The notes under the pieces were generated by a model. It searched no databases. It saw nothing but the letters and a program-made list of their open reading frames with translations, and was not told the DNA's origin. Shown here one piece after another: positions 1 to 9,167 of a DNA stretch of 64,000 bases (position 1 is its first letter; each line of letters starts with the position of its first letter). Origin of the DNA: Candidatus Lariskella endosymbiont of Epinotia ramella (GTDB lineage Bacteria > Pseudomonadota > Alphaproteobacteria > Rickettsiales > Midichloriaceae); contig NZ_OZ026472.1 in assembly GCF_964019805.1 (NCBI RefSeq), positions 682,001-746,000 on the forward strand, given 5' to 3'. A program made the position numbers and the translations under genes.

Positions 1-1
1 T

Positions 2-823
2 ATACTACCATTGTCTCAAGCTCAGCAAAATGACACAGAATTTCTTAAAGAATTTAGTGGATTTATTAATCCTGGAGCAGGCGATAGCTTCCCAAATGTA
101 CCATTTACTCTACAAGATATACAGGGTGAGACGATGCTAGAGAACGAGAAATTATATCAATCTGTGCTGAATGTTTCAAATGAATTTGGGATTCCATACC
201 TTGGCATATGCTCAGGCGCACAGCATCTTATTCTAAACAAAGGAGGAAAATTAGATGTTGTAGCTAAATATGAACTTGATCATCGTGTAACATTCATTAA
301 AGGTACTTTCCCGCATTTTGCAGCACTTACTAAAACTGAGCAAAATGAAGCATTAGAGAAATGTGTATTTCCAAATGTTATATTTCCAGTGCATAGGTCG
401 CATAAATACTCTGGAGTACAAGAACAACTTGGTGATGTTAAACTTGGAGCTGTATCTAAAGAAGGGGTGGTACAAGCAGTAGCTTCCAAAACTGGTCAGC
501 TTGGAGTGCAATTCCATCCAGAAAACTCATATTATGAACAAACTGACACAAATAGAAATAAATTGATTATAGATAACTTCTTTGAGCGCATCAAAAAATA
601 TAGCGAAGCAATTTCTTATGCTGAGAAAAATGGCATAACTCGCACAGAAGCAGTGATAGCAATAAAAAATGCCTACACAATGCTGAGTGATAGATTGGAA
701 GAATGTACGTATGTAGCAAAATATCATGTTGCTTGCGGAGCTAGCTATAATGATACATCATATGAAACTTTGTTTATGGATGAGTTTGATAAAGTAATGT
801 TCGGTTTTAGTGATCAACAGTGA
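2..823 (+). CDS. Glutamine amidotransferase-like (peptidase C26) protein, 5' end missing
   Basis: Class I glutamine amidotransferase or gamma-glutamyl hydrolase fold of the C26 type; family members cleave gamma-glutamyl amides, but the substrate here cannot be told. Numbering from the TTG at 11, the nucleophile elbow GICSGAQ puts the catalytic Cys at 67, and VQFHPE gives His169 and Glu171. The frame is open to the window edge (Ile-Leu-Pro precede the TTG), so the true start is probably outside the window. The family usually has some 220-250 residues; here about 80 residues follow the catalytic His, an extension I do not recognise. It ends with TGA at 821. No partner gene follows. Fold assignment is firm; function is not. 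Confidence 0.7.
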   Translation: MLPLSQAQQNDTEFLKEFSGFINPGAGDSFPNVPFTLQDIQGETMLENEKLYQSVLNVSNEFGIPYLGICSGAQHLILNKGGKLDVVAKYELDHRVTFIKGTFPHFAALTKTEQNEALEKCVFPNVIFPVHRSHKYSGVQEQLGDVKLGAVSKEGVVQAVASKTGQLGVQFHPENSYYEQTDTNRNKLIIDNFFERIKKYSEAISYAEKNGITRTEAVIAIKNAYTMLSDRLEECTYVAKYHVACGASYNDTSYETLFMDEFDKVMFGFSDQQ

Positions 824-904
824 TGAATCGTGGTAGGAAGAGACTTCACAACAGTCTCTTCAACATCACAGCATATACTTGTTTCCGTACACGGCGGGTT
901 CAGT

Positions 905-1000
905 AGTACGCACGCCAAAAGTCTCAGAAGCTGCATAAAAAGAGAGTGTTATCCAGTCTATCCGCCAAAAATTAATTTGCTGTGTAAATAAATTTTTGAT
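905..1000. repeat. Family A repeat, two opposed end fragments
   Basis: The left end of the family A element (AGTACGCACGCCAAAAGTCT, from 905) is followed at about 956 by its right end in the opposite orientation (GTCTATCCGCCAAAAATTAA). The internal hairpins are missing. This looks like a rearranged or doubly inserted, decayed copy. The rest of 824-1100 shows nothing recognisable. Confidence 0.6.
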
Positions 1001-1100
1001 GAACAGACTATAAAGATAGCTTTGCATTGATTTTTTTAAAAAATCTCATTTACTTAGCATATCAAGAAATAATATATCTATTTATAATAGAAAATTAGCA

Positions 1101-2084
1101 TTATTTATAAGAGAGTTTCATATTCAAGCTTTTGAGCTTAGTAGTGAAGTAATCAGGCAATTGTGCTGTGAGCTTTAGATTTTTTCCAAATAAAGAAAGC
1201 TGGATTTGCCATGCATGCAAAAACAAAGGACTTTTTTTATTTGCTTTATTTTTCACATATTTTTCATCTCCAAGAACCGGGCACCCAATAGATGAGCTAT
1301 GCACCCTTATCTGGTGAGTGCGTCCAGTAATCAATAAAAATTCTACTAATGAAAGACGAATTTTACTATTATTTATGCAATCAAGTACTCTATACTCTGT
1401 AACAGCATTTTTTCCTTCGCTATCTTCCTGAACTTTTTCAAATTGTCGACACTGAAGACGAGATTTTTTAATAGGAATGTTAATCACATCTTCAGTTATT
1501 TCTGGTATTCCATCAAGAATAGCAATATATCTTTTTTGTATATTTTGTTCTTTTAGTGCAAGCGATAATGTTTGAGCAGCTTGTTTATTTCTAGCTAATA
1601 ATAGTATTCCACTGGTTTCCTTGTCTAGTCTGTGCACCAATCTAGGCTTTTCATTAGCTTCAAACTGCAGTAAACTTGATAATGAGTCTATGCTTATTTT
1701 AATCTTACTTCCGCCTTGTACTGCAAGTCCTGCAGGTTTATTTAACACCAATATGTTTTCATCTTTATATATTAGACTTTCTACTAGCTCTGCTGCTATC
1801 TTTTTTTCAAGCTCAGAAAATTTTCTATCAATATTATCCACATTTTTCATGATTGTGGATTCATGTATTGGAATTCTAACTTCATCGTCTTTTTCAAGCT
1901 TTGCATTTAGTGTTGAACGCTTTCCATTGACTCTAATTTGGCCAGTGCGTACGAGTTTTGCTATAGTTGTAAATGGTACGGTAGCAAAGTATTTATTAAT
2001 CAGTTTGCTGAGCCTAGTTCCTGCATCTTGTTGCGAGATCAAAATTTTATGTATGTTCATTCCTATTTTGATATTTTTAATCAT
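1101..2084 (-). CDS. rluC: Pseudouridine synthase, RluC/RluD family
   Basis: Converts specific uridines of 23S rRNA (or another RNA) to pseudouridine. An N-terminal S4 RNA-binding domain spans about residues 18-75. The RluA-family catalytic core follows: HRLDKETSG has the catalytic Asp at 154, and the later GRTHQIRVH motif is typical. Length (327 residues, or 319 from Met9 at 2060, which starts closer to the S4 domain) fits RluC/RluD. RluC is preferred over RluD by general resemblance to the rickettsial gene; the exact target is inferred. It stands alone, with repeat-rich DNA on both sides. Confidence 0.8.
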   Translation of the reverse strand: MIKNIKIGMNIHKILISQQDAGTRLSKLINKYFATVPFTTIAKLVRTGQIRVNGKRSTLNAKLEKDDEVRIPIHESTIMKNVDNIDRKFSELEKKIAAELVESLIYKDENILVLNKPAGLAVQGGSKIKISIDSLSSLLQFEANEKPRLVHRLDKETSGILLLARNKQAAQTLSLALKEQNIQKRYIAILDGIPEITEDVINIPIKKSRLQCRQFEKVQEDSEGKNAVTEYRVLDCINNSKIRLSLVEFLLITGRTHQIRVHSSSIGCPVLGDEKYVKNKANKKSPLFLHAWQIQLSLFGKNLKLTAQLPDYFTTKLKSLNMKLSYK

Positions 2085-2668
2085 TCTTATTAAATTCAGT
2101 GCTTAAAAATAGCGTGTCGTTGACACCTATCATGAAATGATAATAACATCAACGATGCGATTAGTTGTAGAGTAGTGTCATTGTGTCATACGATGTATAC
2201 TAATCATACTTTTCAAGTGTATACAACATGCACCCTCACTTTGCCTAACTCTTTTTGCAGTCTAACTTCGTATATATATATAATGCGAGTTGCCATATAT
2301 CTTGTAGTAGTCACTAAAGTAATAAAACTTGTATATATGTACCTCTTTGTATTGTTGAAAAAATCTGTCATACACTCGTGTTATTAATAGACAACCATGG
2401 TATTTTAAGCATTAGTCAGATATAACAAGGTCTGCATGTAAATGTTAAGTTTGCAATATTTGCACATTTGATTTATAATACGTATGATAAAGGTGTGAAT
2501 TTTCTCTCTTCTAGAATTTTTATTATAATTTATAGTATTGCTCTGTTGGTTTTAGCAATGATTGTTACAGGTAAGTGTGAAGTTGACTTATAGCTAAAAA
2601 AGTTGTACGTAGTATCCTGGCTAAGTCAGCCTTGTAAAAATCAATTAATCTGTGCATTGGTTCATGAA
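2085..2668. other. Intergenic region with one family B repeat
   Basis: About 580 bases, very A+T-rich, with no convincing gene. It holds a family B repeat at 2195-2276 and, just beyond, a short GCGAGTTGCCATAT motif seen elsewhere (26610, 57980). The reading frame of the HIT gene stays open upstream to 2603, but that part has no homology-like content. Confidence 0.6.
2195..2276 (-). repeat. Family B interspersed repeat, copy 1
   Basis: In reverse orientation it reads GAAGTTAGACTGCAAAAAGA near one end and TTGAAAAGTATGATTAGTAT near the other, the two conserved ends of family B. The roughly 30-70 bases between these ends vary from copy to copy. Confidence 0.6.
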
Positions 2669-3034
2669 ATGAGCGAAAAAATATATAATGCTGACAATAT
2701 ATTTGCAAAGATATTACGCAGAGAAATACAAGCAAATGTGATATATGAGGATGCATTCTCTCTAGCTTTTAATGATATAGCGCCTGCTGCACCTGTGCAT
2801 GTTCTTGTGATACCTAAGTTTGAATGCATTTCCTTTAATGACTTTGTGCAAAAAGCAGATCCATCATTTGTTAGTAGTTTCTTTCTTTCTGTGCAAAAAG
2901 TTGCTAAGCTTCTTGGCTTGGAAGAATCGGGATACAGAATTGTGGCTAATCACGGAAATGATGCGGAGCAGACTGTCTATCATTTTCATATCCACTTGCT
3001 TGGGAAAAAACATCTTGGCAAATTTATTAGCTGA
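2669..3034 (+). CDS. HIT family protein (histidine-triad nucleotide hydrolase)
   Basis: 121-residue histidine-triad protein of the Hint/HinT branch, which hydrolyses purine nucleoside phosphoramidates or related phosphoanhydrides in the cytosol. The signature HFHIHLLG lies at residues 105-112 (His105, His107, His109 form the triad). The N-terminal part (IFAKILRREI...IYED...LAFNDIAPAAPVHVLVIPK) matches the family. The ATG at 2669 is chosen because it starts right at the conserved core; the 22 extra codons back to 2603 are not family-like. rsmD follows after 35 bases in the same direction, so the two may be co-transcribed with lpxC. Confidence 0.9.
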   Translation: MSEKIYNADNIFAKILRREIQANVIYEDAFSLAFNDIAPAAPVHVLVIPKFECISFNDFVQKADPSFVSSFFLSVQKVAKLLGLEESGYRIVANHGNDAEQTVYHFHIHLLGKKHLGKFIS

Positions 3035-3069
3035 GTTTCTTTTTGAGGTATATGTTTCGAGGCTAGTGA

Positions 3070-3630
3070 ATGCGTATCAATGTTGGTAAATATAAAAATC
3101 GCAAGATATTGCTGCCAAGTGTAGTACACTGCAGGAAGTTTGGGTTGAGACCTACGCAGTCAAAAATTAGAGCTGCTGTGTTCAATGTGCTTAGAGCTGC
3201 CGCAAATTTTAATGGCGTTCGTGTGCTTGATGTATACTGTGGTAGTGGTGCTTTTGGAATAGAAGCACTTTCTGTTGGAGCTTCACACGTAACTTTTGTT
3301 GATATTAGCTCGCATAACATACAGCATTTAAAGAGTAATGTGAATCGCATTAATATACGTGAGAGTGTGGAATATCTTTGTATGGATGCTAGAGATTTGA
3401 GTAAGGTAACTGGGCAGTATGGGTTGATATATGTAGATCCACCTTATAATAGCTCTTTTGCATACGAGAGTGTAGACTCTATTGTAAGGAACAAGCTTTT
3501 GTCTGATGATGGAGTGTTAGTTATTGAAGTTGCTAAACGTAATTTTATAAAAACTCCAAATGATATTACGGTTTTTGACTGTAGAGAATATGGAAATACT
3601 AAAGTAGTATTTTGTGGATTGGCAAATTAA
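3070..3630 (+). CDS. rsmD: 16S rRNA (guanine(966)-N(2))-methyltransferase RsmD
   Basis: Methylates G966 of 16S rRNA in the assembled 30S subunit, with S-adenosylmethionine as donor. A Rossmann-type SAM site is visible (VLDVYCGSGAFG, residues 52-63), with the catalytic N-methyltransferase motif DPPY at 123-126. The N-terminal RPTQSKIRAAVFNVL segment is typical of RsmD. Its 186 residues are normal for the family. The TAA at 3628-3630 is separated from the lpxC start by a single base, so translation is probably coupled. Confidence 0.93.
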   Translation: MRINVGKYKNRKILLPSVVHCRKFGLRPTQSKIRAAVFNVLRAAANFNGVRVLDVYCGSGAFGIEALSVGASHVTFVDISSHNIQHLKSNVNRINIRESVEYLCMDARDLSKVTGQYGLIYVDPPYNSSFAYESVDSIVRNKLLSDDGVLVIEVAKRNFIKTPNDITVFDCREYGNTKVVFCGLAN

Positions 3631-3631
3631 A

Positions 3632-4495
3632 ATGATGCAAAGATCGATCAAAAGCACCGTGTCATGCAGTGGTGTAGGACTTCACACTGGAAAGATTGCA
3701 AATCTCACGTTAAAACCTGCACCTGTAAATTCTGGGATTAAATTTATTCGCATAGATGTGGATGGTGGAAATGAAGTGCAAGCTTCATTTTTAAGCGTTT
3801 CGGATACTGGATTTTGTACGGTATTATCTAATGAGTGCGGTGTGAGTGTTATGACTGTCGAGCATTTAATGGCTGCTTTGGCTGCATATAGAATCAGCAA
3901 TGTCATAGTTGAGATAGATGCGCCTGAGGTTCCTGCGCTTGATGGTAGTGCTTTATGCTTTGTGAATTTAATACAAAGTGTTGGATATATTAATCAAGAA
4001 ATTCCTACAAAACGATTGAAAATGTTAAAGGATGTTGAGGTGAGGCAAAACGATAAAAGTATTAAAATTCGTCCGTATGATGGTTTTGTTATAGACTTTA
4101 CAATATCGTTTTTGCACCCAAGTATAGGAACACAGAGATATATTTTTGACTCAAATAAATGTAGCTTTGCTGCCGAAGTAGCAAAAGCAAGAACATTTGG
4201 TTTTATTGAGGAGATCGAGATGCTGCAGTCTAGAGGGCTTGCAAAAGGTGCTTCTCTTAAGAATGCAGTCGGCGTATCGGCTAATGGCGTTGTGAATGAT
4301 GAGGGATTGCGCTATGAAGATGAGTTTGTTAGGCATAAGGTTTTGGATTGTATAGGAGACTTATACCTTGCTGGGTATGAGTTGATTGGTTATGTAGAAG
4401 CTATAAAATCAGGACACATGTTAAACAACAAGCTTTTACATACAATATTTGAAAATGAGAACAATTACGCAATAGTCTTGCCGCCTATATTCTGA
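3632..4495 (+). CDS. lpxC: UDP-3-O-acyl-N-acetylglucosamine deacetylase LpxC
   Basis: Committed step of lipid A synthesis: zinc-dependent removal of the acetyl group from UDP-3-O-acyl-GlcNAc. Expected zinc ligands are present: His in TVEHLMAALA (about residue 78), and the pair in RHKVLDCIGDL. The catalytic region GHMLNNKLLHTI is near the C-terminus. Two ATGs (3632, 3635) lie directly after the rsmD stop and either could be used; about 287 residues is normal. Its presence, with lptD later in the window, argues that this organism makes LPS, unlike Anaplasmataceae. Confidence 0.95.
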   Translation: MMQRSIKSTVSCSGVGLHTGKIANLTLKPAPVNSGIKFIRIDVDGGNEVQASFLSVSDTGFCTVLSNECGVSVMTVEHLMAALAAYRISNVIVEIDAPEVPALDGSALCFVNLIQSVGYINQEIPTKRLKMLKDVEVRQNDKSIKIRPYDGFVIDFTISFLHPSIGTQRYIFDSNKCSFAAEVAKARTFGFIEEIEMLQSRGLAKGASLKNAVGVSANGVVNDEGLRYEDEFVRHKVLDCIGDLYLAGYELIGYVEAIKSGHMLNNKLLHTIFENENNYAIVLPPIF

Positions 4496-4560
4496 AGTAC
4501 AACAAGCTATACATTGTGGACCAAATTATTGTGTAGTTCTACTGCGTCATAACTCTAAGT

Positions 4561-4677
4561 AGTACGCGCGCCAGAAGTCTCAGAAGTGGTGTAAAATGCT
4601 GTTTAAAGTGTCAAAATAGTATTTTAAATCCGTAAGAAAATGTTATAAAAGACCCAAAAACCTTACGAATTTGTATT
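4561..4677 (+). repeat. Family A element, copy 2 (left half only)
   Basis: Starts AGTACGCGCGCCAGAAGTCT and includes the internal hairpin (ATCCGTAAG at about 4629, CTTACGAAT at about 4664; one stem position is changed). The right half is missing. It is directly preceded by a fragment of family F (TGCGTCATAACTCTAAG). Confidence 0.7.
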
Positions 4678-4679
4678 AT

Positions 4680-5230
4680 ATGCCAGGAGAAGAAGTGAAA
4701 ATTAATAACACTCAAAGTAGAATATTTGAGGAGAGATTATCTGATAGTTTGAATCCACAACATAAGTTATATAAATTAAGATCGAAAGTTGATTGGTGTG
4801 GTCTTTTAGGAGCGAATTTTTGGTAAAGTTTCTGCGAAACGATATGGTAGAAGCCGTAAAGACCGTCGTGTTATGCTAAGGTTGTTTATGCTGCAAAGCC
4901 ATTTCAAACGCCTCTGATTGTTATACCGAGGAGTGGCCTTCAGGAAAATGCATATTGGCAGTATTTTTGTGGATATGACTATTTCAAAAATGACATAATT
5001 GTATCTGACAGTTGCATAAGAAGATTTCGTCAAGATCTGTGAGAATCTGGTTGTCGTGAGATATTAAGGGAGCTGGTCAGAATAGGCTGTAGGATTGGCG
5101 CAGTTAAAAAAAGATTTGGCAGCCATGATTATTAACACAACAGTTCAACCAAAGCATATAACACACCCACATGATTGTCATCTAATGGAAAAGGCACGCT
5201 TTACAGATATTTTTCTCATTCTGCCATAAA
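4680..5230 (+). pseudogene. Decayed DDE transposase of the IS5/IS4 superfamily
   Basis: Three frames together read like one transposase of the large IS5-type proteins. From ATG 4680: SRIFEERLSDSLNPQHKLYK and KVDWCGLLGANF. Then QENAYWQYFCGYDYF and, near 5120-5200, INTTVQPKHITHPHDCHLM, which matches the segment containing the first catalytic Asp (here Asn). At least four stops or frameshifts and a missing C-terminal half make it non-functional. Known members are about 400-480 residues. It is unrelated to the intact IS copies of the window. Confidence 0.6.
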
Positions 5231-5338
5231 AATCACAATAAATTGACACAGATACCATCAGCTGAGCAATAAAACACACAATATCAAGTTATATCAAGGC
5301 ATTTAAAAAGCTAAAATGCATACTTTTGGCGGATGCAC
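5187..5338 (+). repeat. Family E repeat, copy 1
   Basis: This segment, partly overlapping the transposase relic, recurs in inverted orientation at 49705-49872 with roughly 85% identity by eye. Shared landmarks are TTTTTCTCATTCTGCC and AAAGCTAAAATGCATACTTT. The two copies are probably remains of the same old insertion sequence. Confidence 0.65.
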
Positions 5339-5413
5339 TTCTTAAGTTTGACACGACTTGCACGATCTTTAGTATCAGACCATTAAGTGATGAGACGAGG
5401 CAAGTAGTAAGCT

Positions 5414-6319
5414 CTAATTTGTTGTCTTGATTTCATGCTGGAGGCTTAGTATATCAGCTCTAGAGAGTCCAGTCGCACGTTCGATAATATCAATGTCAAA
5501 TCCTTCCAACAATAAGTTCTTAGCAGTTTCTATCTTACCTTCTATCTTACCTTTCTCAAGGCCTATACTCATTCCTTTATCCAGAGCCGCGTCTAGCATA
5601 GATTGGTGATCCAAGATACGTTTTTGCTGCTCTTCATATGATAGTAACTCTTGTTCTGACCAACCAAACTGGTCTAATGCTTCATACGCTCTTTTAATTA
5701 TTAGATCACTTTCTATGAGCTTCTGAAGATCAGACTCAGATGTTTGATCAGCATACTTAAAGAAATAACACCACTTTTGCAAGATATTATCTAGCTTATC
5801 TCCTGGCTTTTTCTTAAACTTTGGAAGCTCAATAAACGTAAATGAGAAATCTTTTAAGTCATTCTCATATGTTACTTTGTCTAAAATAATATGGTCAGAT
5901 TTATAACTTTCTTTATCTGGAAAAAGTATGCAATCTAAAATTGCTATGAAGATTATTTTTTTCAAGTTGCAATAAAGGCCCATTCCGTCAGATCCTCTTG
6001 CTGCCTGCCTTCCATAAGCTTTAGCTGCATAATACTGCGCTCTTTTCTCAAAACCTTTGCTTGGAGAGATTTGCATTTCTATTATATATTGAACGCCACT
6101 TGCGTCTTTGCAAAGCACATCAACAATAGATTGCTTTTGATATGCGATTTCTGGATCCTGAACAGGACTTAAGAACTCCACTGACTGGATCTTATTTTTA
6201 CCCTTCATTTCCAAAACATCATTGATGAAATGTATCAGAATATCCTTGTTCTTTTCAGTGCCAAAGATCTTCTTAAACGCAACATCATTTTTAGGATCTA
6301 GATATTTGGAAAGTGACAT
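5414..6319 (-). CDS. Rpn family nuclease (PD-(D/E)XK putative transposase)
   Basis: 301 residues of the PDDEXK_2 (PF12784) type, the Rpn-like group tied to recombination and found in many copies in Rickettsiales. The opening KYLDPKNDVAFKKIFGTEKN is diagnostic. The nuclease core is SIVDVLCKDASGVQYIIEMQ, with Asp67 and Glu81-Met-Gln83 as the expected metal-binding residues. The C-terminus has the usual repetitive Gly/Lys/Glu stretch (GLEKGKIEGKIETAKNLLLE) and an IIERATGLS helix. The frame is intact. It stands alone between a transposase relic and the virB6 region. It could be a self-standing mobile gene or a domesticated nuclease. Confidence 0.85.
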   Translation of the reverse strand: MSLSKYLDPKNDVAFKKIFGTEKNKDILIHFINDVLEMKGKNKIQSVEFLSPVQDPEIAYQKQSIVDVLCKDASGVQYIIEMQISPSKGFEKRAQYYAAKAYGRQAARGSDGMGLYCNLKKIIFIAILDCILFPDKESYKSDHIILDKVTYENDLKDFSFTFIELPKFKKKPGDKLDNILQKWCYFFKYADQTSESDLQKLIESDLIIKRAYEALDQFGWSEQELLSYEEQQKRILDHQSMLDAALDKGMSIGLEKGKIEGKIETAKNLLLEGFDIDIIERATGLSRADILSLQHEIKTTN

Positions 6320-6409
6320 CTTTTGTTTTTATGCAATGCTTTATTTAATTTATTGTCAATATGCATCGTTTATTGTAATATAAAACATAGAAAATATCTA
6401 TAAACATTA

Positions 6410-6655
6410 CTAAAAATAGCAGCATAAGGTGCAGTTTATATCAGCTTCAAGCGTGCCAGGTCCTGCGTATAAGGCATTTGGCATACAGATCATCTTTGCA
6501 CTTATAAAGCCTTCATTATAAACTCTCTTACCTAAAAAGTACATTTTATTCCCTGCTGTTAATGTACCAGCGTTATGTATATTCAGAATATTAAATATAG
6601 CATCATTTTCAACGTTCTCCGCGTATATAATAGAGCCTATATTTGTAGTGTCATT
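6410..6655 (-). pseudogene. Gene remnant of unknown family
   Basis: An open stretch of about 80 codons on the minus strand ends with TAG at 6410 but has a stop just upstream and no convincing start. It reads NILNIHNAGTLTAGNKMYFL and SAKMICMPNALYAGPGTLEA, which looks like a real protein rather than random A+T-rich sequence. I cannot name the family. Its position next to virB6 suggests, without proof, a relic of an exported or type IV secretion protein. Confidence 0.3.
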
Positions 6656-6826
6656 CTAAGTCTATACCGTAATGAGTTTGTTCACTAATTCGTCTATGTT
6701 TAAGGTATTTAATTTAGAGTAAGATAGCAACGAACTTTTTAGATGAAATATTTTATTATATTGATAATTATCAGATAATAAGCTTTATGTTTTATAACAA
6801 ACTATTTTAGATGAGTTTCTAATTAT

Positions 6827-6895
6827 TTAGCGCCTTGCCTGAATATTATTCTGCTCACCAAAGCCACTTGCAGAGACCACATTTGGCCTGATTTT
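6827..6895 (-). pseudogene. Possible remnant of a VirB6-like C-terminus
   Basis: A 22-codon open stretch reads IRPNVVSASGFGEQNNIQAR and one more Arg before TAA. It lies just downstream of virB6, whose own C-terminus is a Gln/Asn-rich tail ending GARR. The similar style and position suggest the end of a second, deleted virB6 paralogue. Very short, so weak. Confidence 0.25.
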
Positions 6896-6912
6896 CTATA
6901 TTATACCAACTT

Positions 6913-6965
6913 CCTTAAATAACAGAACACTCTAACTTCGTCTTTTTAGAAAATTTAAGCGTGCT
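6913..6965 (-). repeat. Family D repeat, copy 1
   Basis: Reverse complement of the unit at 44208-44258, nearly identical over about 50 bases (GAGCACGCTTAAATTTTCTA, AAAGACGAAG, GTGTTCTGTTATTTA). It sits immediately after the virB6 stop codon. Confidence 0.65.
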
Positions 6966-9167
6966 CTATCTTCTTGCACCTCCAGGGTCATTATCTTGCT
7001 CGTCACCACCAGCATTTCCTCTATTATTATTGGAATTTTGTTCCGCTGCTCCTTGTGCATCTCGTGACTGATTACTACTAGCGTTATCCTGATTATCTTG
7101 CGGCTGACCTTGCTGCGATGCATGGTGCATGTTGTCTGGGCCGCTATCATCCCTGTCATTAAACCTATCATCAATTGGACGTCTTCCAAATTCTCTTCTT
7201 TCATATCCTAGTTTGTCGTCGATCTTGTCAACAATCGACTCACCCATTCCATAAATACCACTAATAGCATCAATACCAGTGCGAGTAACGCTTCCTTTTC
7301 TATCGAGCAACATCCCTATAGGATTCAACGCACGCACTTTTGCACCAAGCCCAGCAAGCGGAGATTGATTATATGACCTAATCATATTGTCATACATTGA
7401 TATTAGAGGAGTTCTGACAGCATTACTAAGCATATCAGCAAATGATGGCAGGCTTTCTATAAAAGATTTAAACAAGAAACAAACCACTAAGAAAGCAAAG
7501 AAGTTTATAGCATTTATGGAGTCCAAAACCTGAGTATCTGATTGTGGATACCAAAACTTCAACTCGAAAATCGTAAGCCATAACAACTTAAGTTCCCAAA
7601 CGGTTTGCCAGCAAACTTCATATCCAAGAAGAGATGTGATTTGATTTACTATGAGGGCCATCATCATAGCTATACTGGCTGAGATTAATAAATATAATAT
7701 AGCTACAGCTATGCAATTCTTAAGCCATGCATCAAAGAGGCTTGATGTAATCTTAAACAGCATCATAATTAAGAATATGGGAGCTGCAACTAGCAATAAA
7801 GCAAACTGCATTATGGCAAGCAGATAAAGAACAACAGACTTAAATATGGCCCACAAGATTAAAAATATGCATATGTATATGCAAGGTATCCAATAAAGCT
7901 GCCATTTATAAAAAAGCAGAGCAGCTATCTTTATATGTATTGGCGGCATTGTTAGCATTTTAAGAAGGCTGTCATATACTGCAAGAGGTGTTGCGTCTTT
8001 AGGCAAAATGTAATTAGGAATTCCCTCATCGTTAAATAGCGAAGCTTTTATTATCATAATACCAATAGATTCTGCGCCTTCAGTAAAATACGTGAATAGG
8101 TACTTGTTAAAAAATTCCCAGCTTCCTTCTGATATTAATGTGGCAACAAGGCCTATTTTCACAATCCTAATTATCAATTCGGATTGATTCATTTTCAAAA
8201 CACCGAGCATAAACCCAATTGAAGAGGAGATTATATATAATAGCAGTAACGCTCTTACTATGTTTATGAAGTTGCTGTCAGTGGTTATGGATTGATATAT
8301 GCGATCTGTAACACGCAAAATTGTATCTTGGAAAAATTTTATTGTTGTTTCTATAAAGCCGCGCTCACTATAAACACCGCTCAATATATTGATTTCATAA
8401 GAACCAGTATTATCTTGATAATATCTGTCTAAGATTTTAAAGAATAGACGGCCTTCAAGCACAGCTGGGCTACCGTCTGGATTTGTATCAGGCACGCAAT
8501 TCGAATTTATGTCACAATATTGAGTTTGTGAGATTTCAAAATGGTATTCGTATTTATTTTTCTGTTCTGGCGCTCCACTATCTATGTCAGGTCTTCTTAT
8601 GTCACCTTTTTTTAAAGGTGTGACATTAAAAGTTCTAAAATATGTTTGTGGCAAAGATGTTGCATTCTCAATTTTATTAGGATCTTGATATACACCGTCT
8701 TTTAATATTGCAATAAGACCATATAATCCATATCCATCAGCTACAATACATGGTGCATTTTCTATGCTGTCATCAACTATTTCACCACTAGGCAGACAAA
8801 CTGCATCATGAGGTTTTGCAGGATCGCAGTTTAAGTATTTACAAGAACCTCCTCCAATACCCCACGGATTCCAAGATCCAGTAATGGCTGCAAGCAAATT
8901 GCCACCATTATCCAATGTGTTCCCAGAAGCATAAAGTTCAGTGTCGATCCATGGAGCAATTTGAGCTTTTTTTGGTTGGGTTCTGAGCAATTTGGTTGGT
9001 CCAGAATTCCCTTCATCAGGGTTTGCACGTATTTTAAAGACGCCACCTAATCCAAAATCATTAGCAGCTATGCAGACACTGGAATCATCAGCTAAAGCTT
9101 CTGCATAACAAATAACAATGAGAAAAAGTAGTTGCACTACTATACGAGGAAACAATCTCACAGGCAT
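6966..9167 (-). CDS. virB6: VirB6-like type IV secretion membrane protein
   Basis: Inner-membrane channel component of the Rickettsiales P-type (vir) T4SS. From Met at 9167 (MPVRLFPRIVVQLLFLIVIC) there is a signal-anchor ending near AEALA. A 260-300 residue exported, Cys-containing N-terminal domain follows. The TrbL/VirB6 core has at least six membrane segments (from about INIVRALLLLYIISSSIGFM on). The cytosolic tail is polar, rich in Gln, Asn, Gly and Asp, and ends GGARR. The frame also allows a start at 9254, but the later Met is better placed before the signal sequence. Such extended VirB6 proteins usually occur in several tandem copies; here only one intact copy is visible. Confidence 0.8.
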   Translation of the reverse strand: MPVRLFPRIVVQLLFLIVICYAEALADDSSVCIAANDFGLGGVFKIRANPDEGNSGPTKLLRTQPKKAQIAPWIDTELYASGNTLDNGGNLLAAITGSWNPWGIGGGSCKYLNCDPAKPHDAVCLPSGEIVDDSIENAPCIVADGYGLYGLIAILKDGVYQDPNKIENATSLPQTYFRTFNVTPLKKGDIRRPDIDSGAPEQKNKYEYHFEISQTQYCDINSNCVPDTNPDGSPAVLEGRLFFKILDRYYQDNTGSYEINILSGVYSERGFIETTIKFFQDTILRVTDRIYQSITTDSNFINIVRALLLLYIISSSIGFMLGVLKMNQSELIIRIVKIGLVATLISEGSWEFFNKYLFTYFTEGAESIGIMIIKASLFNDEGIPNYILPKDATPLAVYDSLLKMLTMPPIHIKIAALLFYKWQLYWIPCIYICIFLILWAIFKSVVLYLLAIMQFALLLVAAPIFLIMMLFKITSSLFDAWLKNCIAVAILYLLISASIAMMMALIVNQITSLLGYEVCWQTVWELKLLWLTIFELKFWYPQSDTQVLDSINAINFFAFLVVCFLFKSFIESLPSFADMLSNAVRTPLISMYDNMIRSYNQSPLAGLGAKVRALNPIGMLLDRKGSVTRTGIDAISGIYGMGESIVDKIDDKLGYERREFGRRPIDDRFNDRDDSGPDNMHHASQQGQPQDNQDNASSNQSRDAQGAAEQNSNNNRGNAGGDEQDNDPGGARR

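Noticed and set aside
824-1100. Structured small RNA (tmRNA, RNase P or SRP RNA) in the first intergenic region
   Set aside because: None of the conserved cores of those RNAs is present; the structure-like parts are family A end fragments.
1621-2106. 161-codon plus-strand frame opposite rluC
   Set aside because: It is antisense to a clear pseudouridine synthase and has no family-like motif; a shadow frame.
6932-7204. 90-codon minus-strand frame at the end of virB6
   Set aside because: A shifted frame through the low-complexity Gln/Asn/Gly tail of virB6; repetitive codons keep it open.
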